In this document: positions 6,004 to 6,025 of the stretch, piece after piece
Layout: the number at the start of each line of letters is the position of its first letter
How positions within the stretch are numbered: position 1 is the stretch's first letter
NCBI GenBank assembly: GCA_937942465.1
Contig: CALDEO010000316.1
Coordinates: forward strand, 1-6,025
Direction of reading: 5' to 3'
DNA length: 6,025 bases
Origin: an uncultured Saprospiraceae bacterium
GTDB taxonomy: Bacteria > Bacteroidota > Bacteroidia > Chitinophagales > Saprospiraceae
Translations under genes and position numbers: made by a program
Notes under the pieces: model-generated
What the model saw: the letters and a program-made list of their open reading frames with translations, nothing else
The model's database searches: none
What the model was told of the DNA's origin: nothing

Positions 6004-6025
6004 ATGTCAGGAGGAGTTGATCATA
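6004..6025 (+). CDS. Start of an unidentified gene, cut by the right edge
   Basis: The ATG at 6004 opens MSGGVDH and the frame runs off the window. Support is positional: a near-consensus -7 box 22 bases upstream and a gene-free stretch before it. Seven residues are too few to name a product. An alternative is that AGGAGGAG (6009-6016), which here encodes part of SGGV, is instead a Shine-Dalgarno site for a start just past the edge. Bacteroidota rarely rely on such sites, so I favour 6004, with modest confidence. Confidence 0.4.

Overview
The window reads as a piece of a Bacteroidota chromosome. The evidence is AT-rich DNA with GC-richer genes, two good TAnnTTTG-type -7 promoter boxes with short leaders, few Shine-Dalgarno sites, a secreted-protein start ending in the 'NAQ' cleavage context common in this phylum, and protein sequences that look like Bacteroidota versions of their families. 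I cannot place it below phylum.

Layout. Bases 1 to about 675 are the 3' end of an ISL3-type insertion sequence whose transposase runs in from the left edge. It abuts the first ~57-60 codons of a minus-strand secreted-protein gene (to 846), which ends exactly where the element begins and looks cut by the insertion. After an AT-rich spacer come three intact chromosomal genes: a class III PLP-dependent aminotransferase (1089-2288, plus), rpoN encoding sigma-54 (3802-2300, minus, convergent with the aminotransferase, 11-base gap), and a 592-residue Xaa-Pro aminopeptidase (3994-5772, plus, divergent from rpoN). The 191-base rpoN/peptidase spacer holds -7-like boxes on both strands, an 11-bp hairpin and a 13-base palindrome.

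Downstream of the peptidase, 5777-5917 is a gene-free array of heptamer-phased TAGA words. The words lie on the plus strand in the left half and on the minus strand in the right half, so the region can fold into a 28-bp stem with one mismatch. A promoter-like box and a probable gene start (MSGGVDH...) follow at the right edge.

The genes do not form an obvious pathway. Each appears to be its own transcription unit: amino-acid nitrogen metabolism, alternative-sigma transcription and proline-peptide breakdown. No sigma-54 -24/-12 promoter (GG-N10-GC) was found by eye in the three spacers. I see no defence system, CRISPR array, tRNA or rRNA. The most interesting items are the interrupted secreted gene and the mirrored heptamer array; the rest is ordinary core genome.
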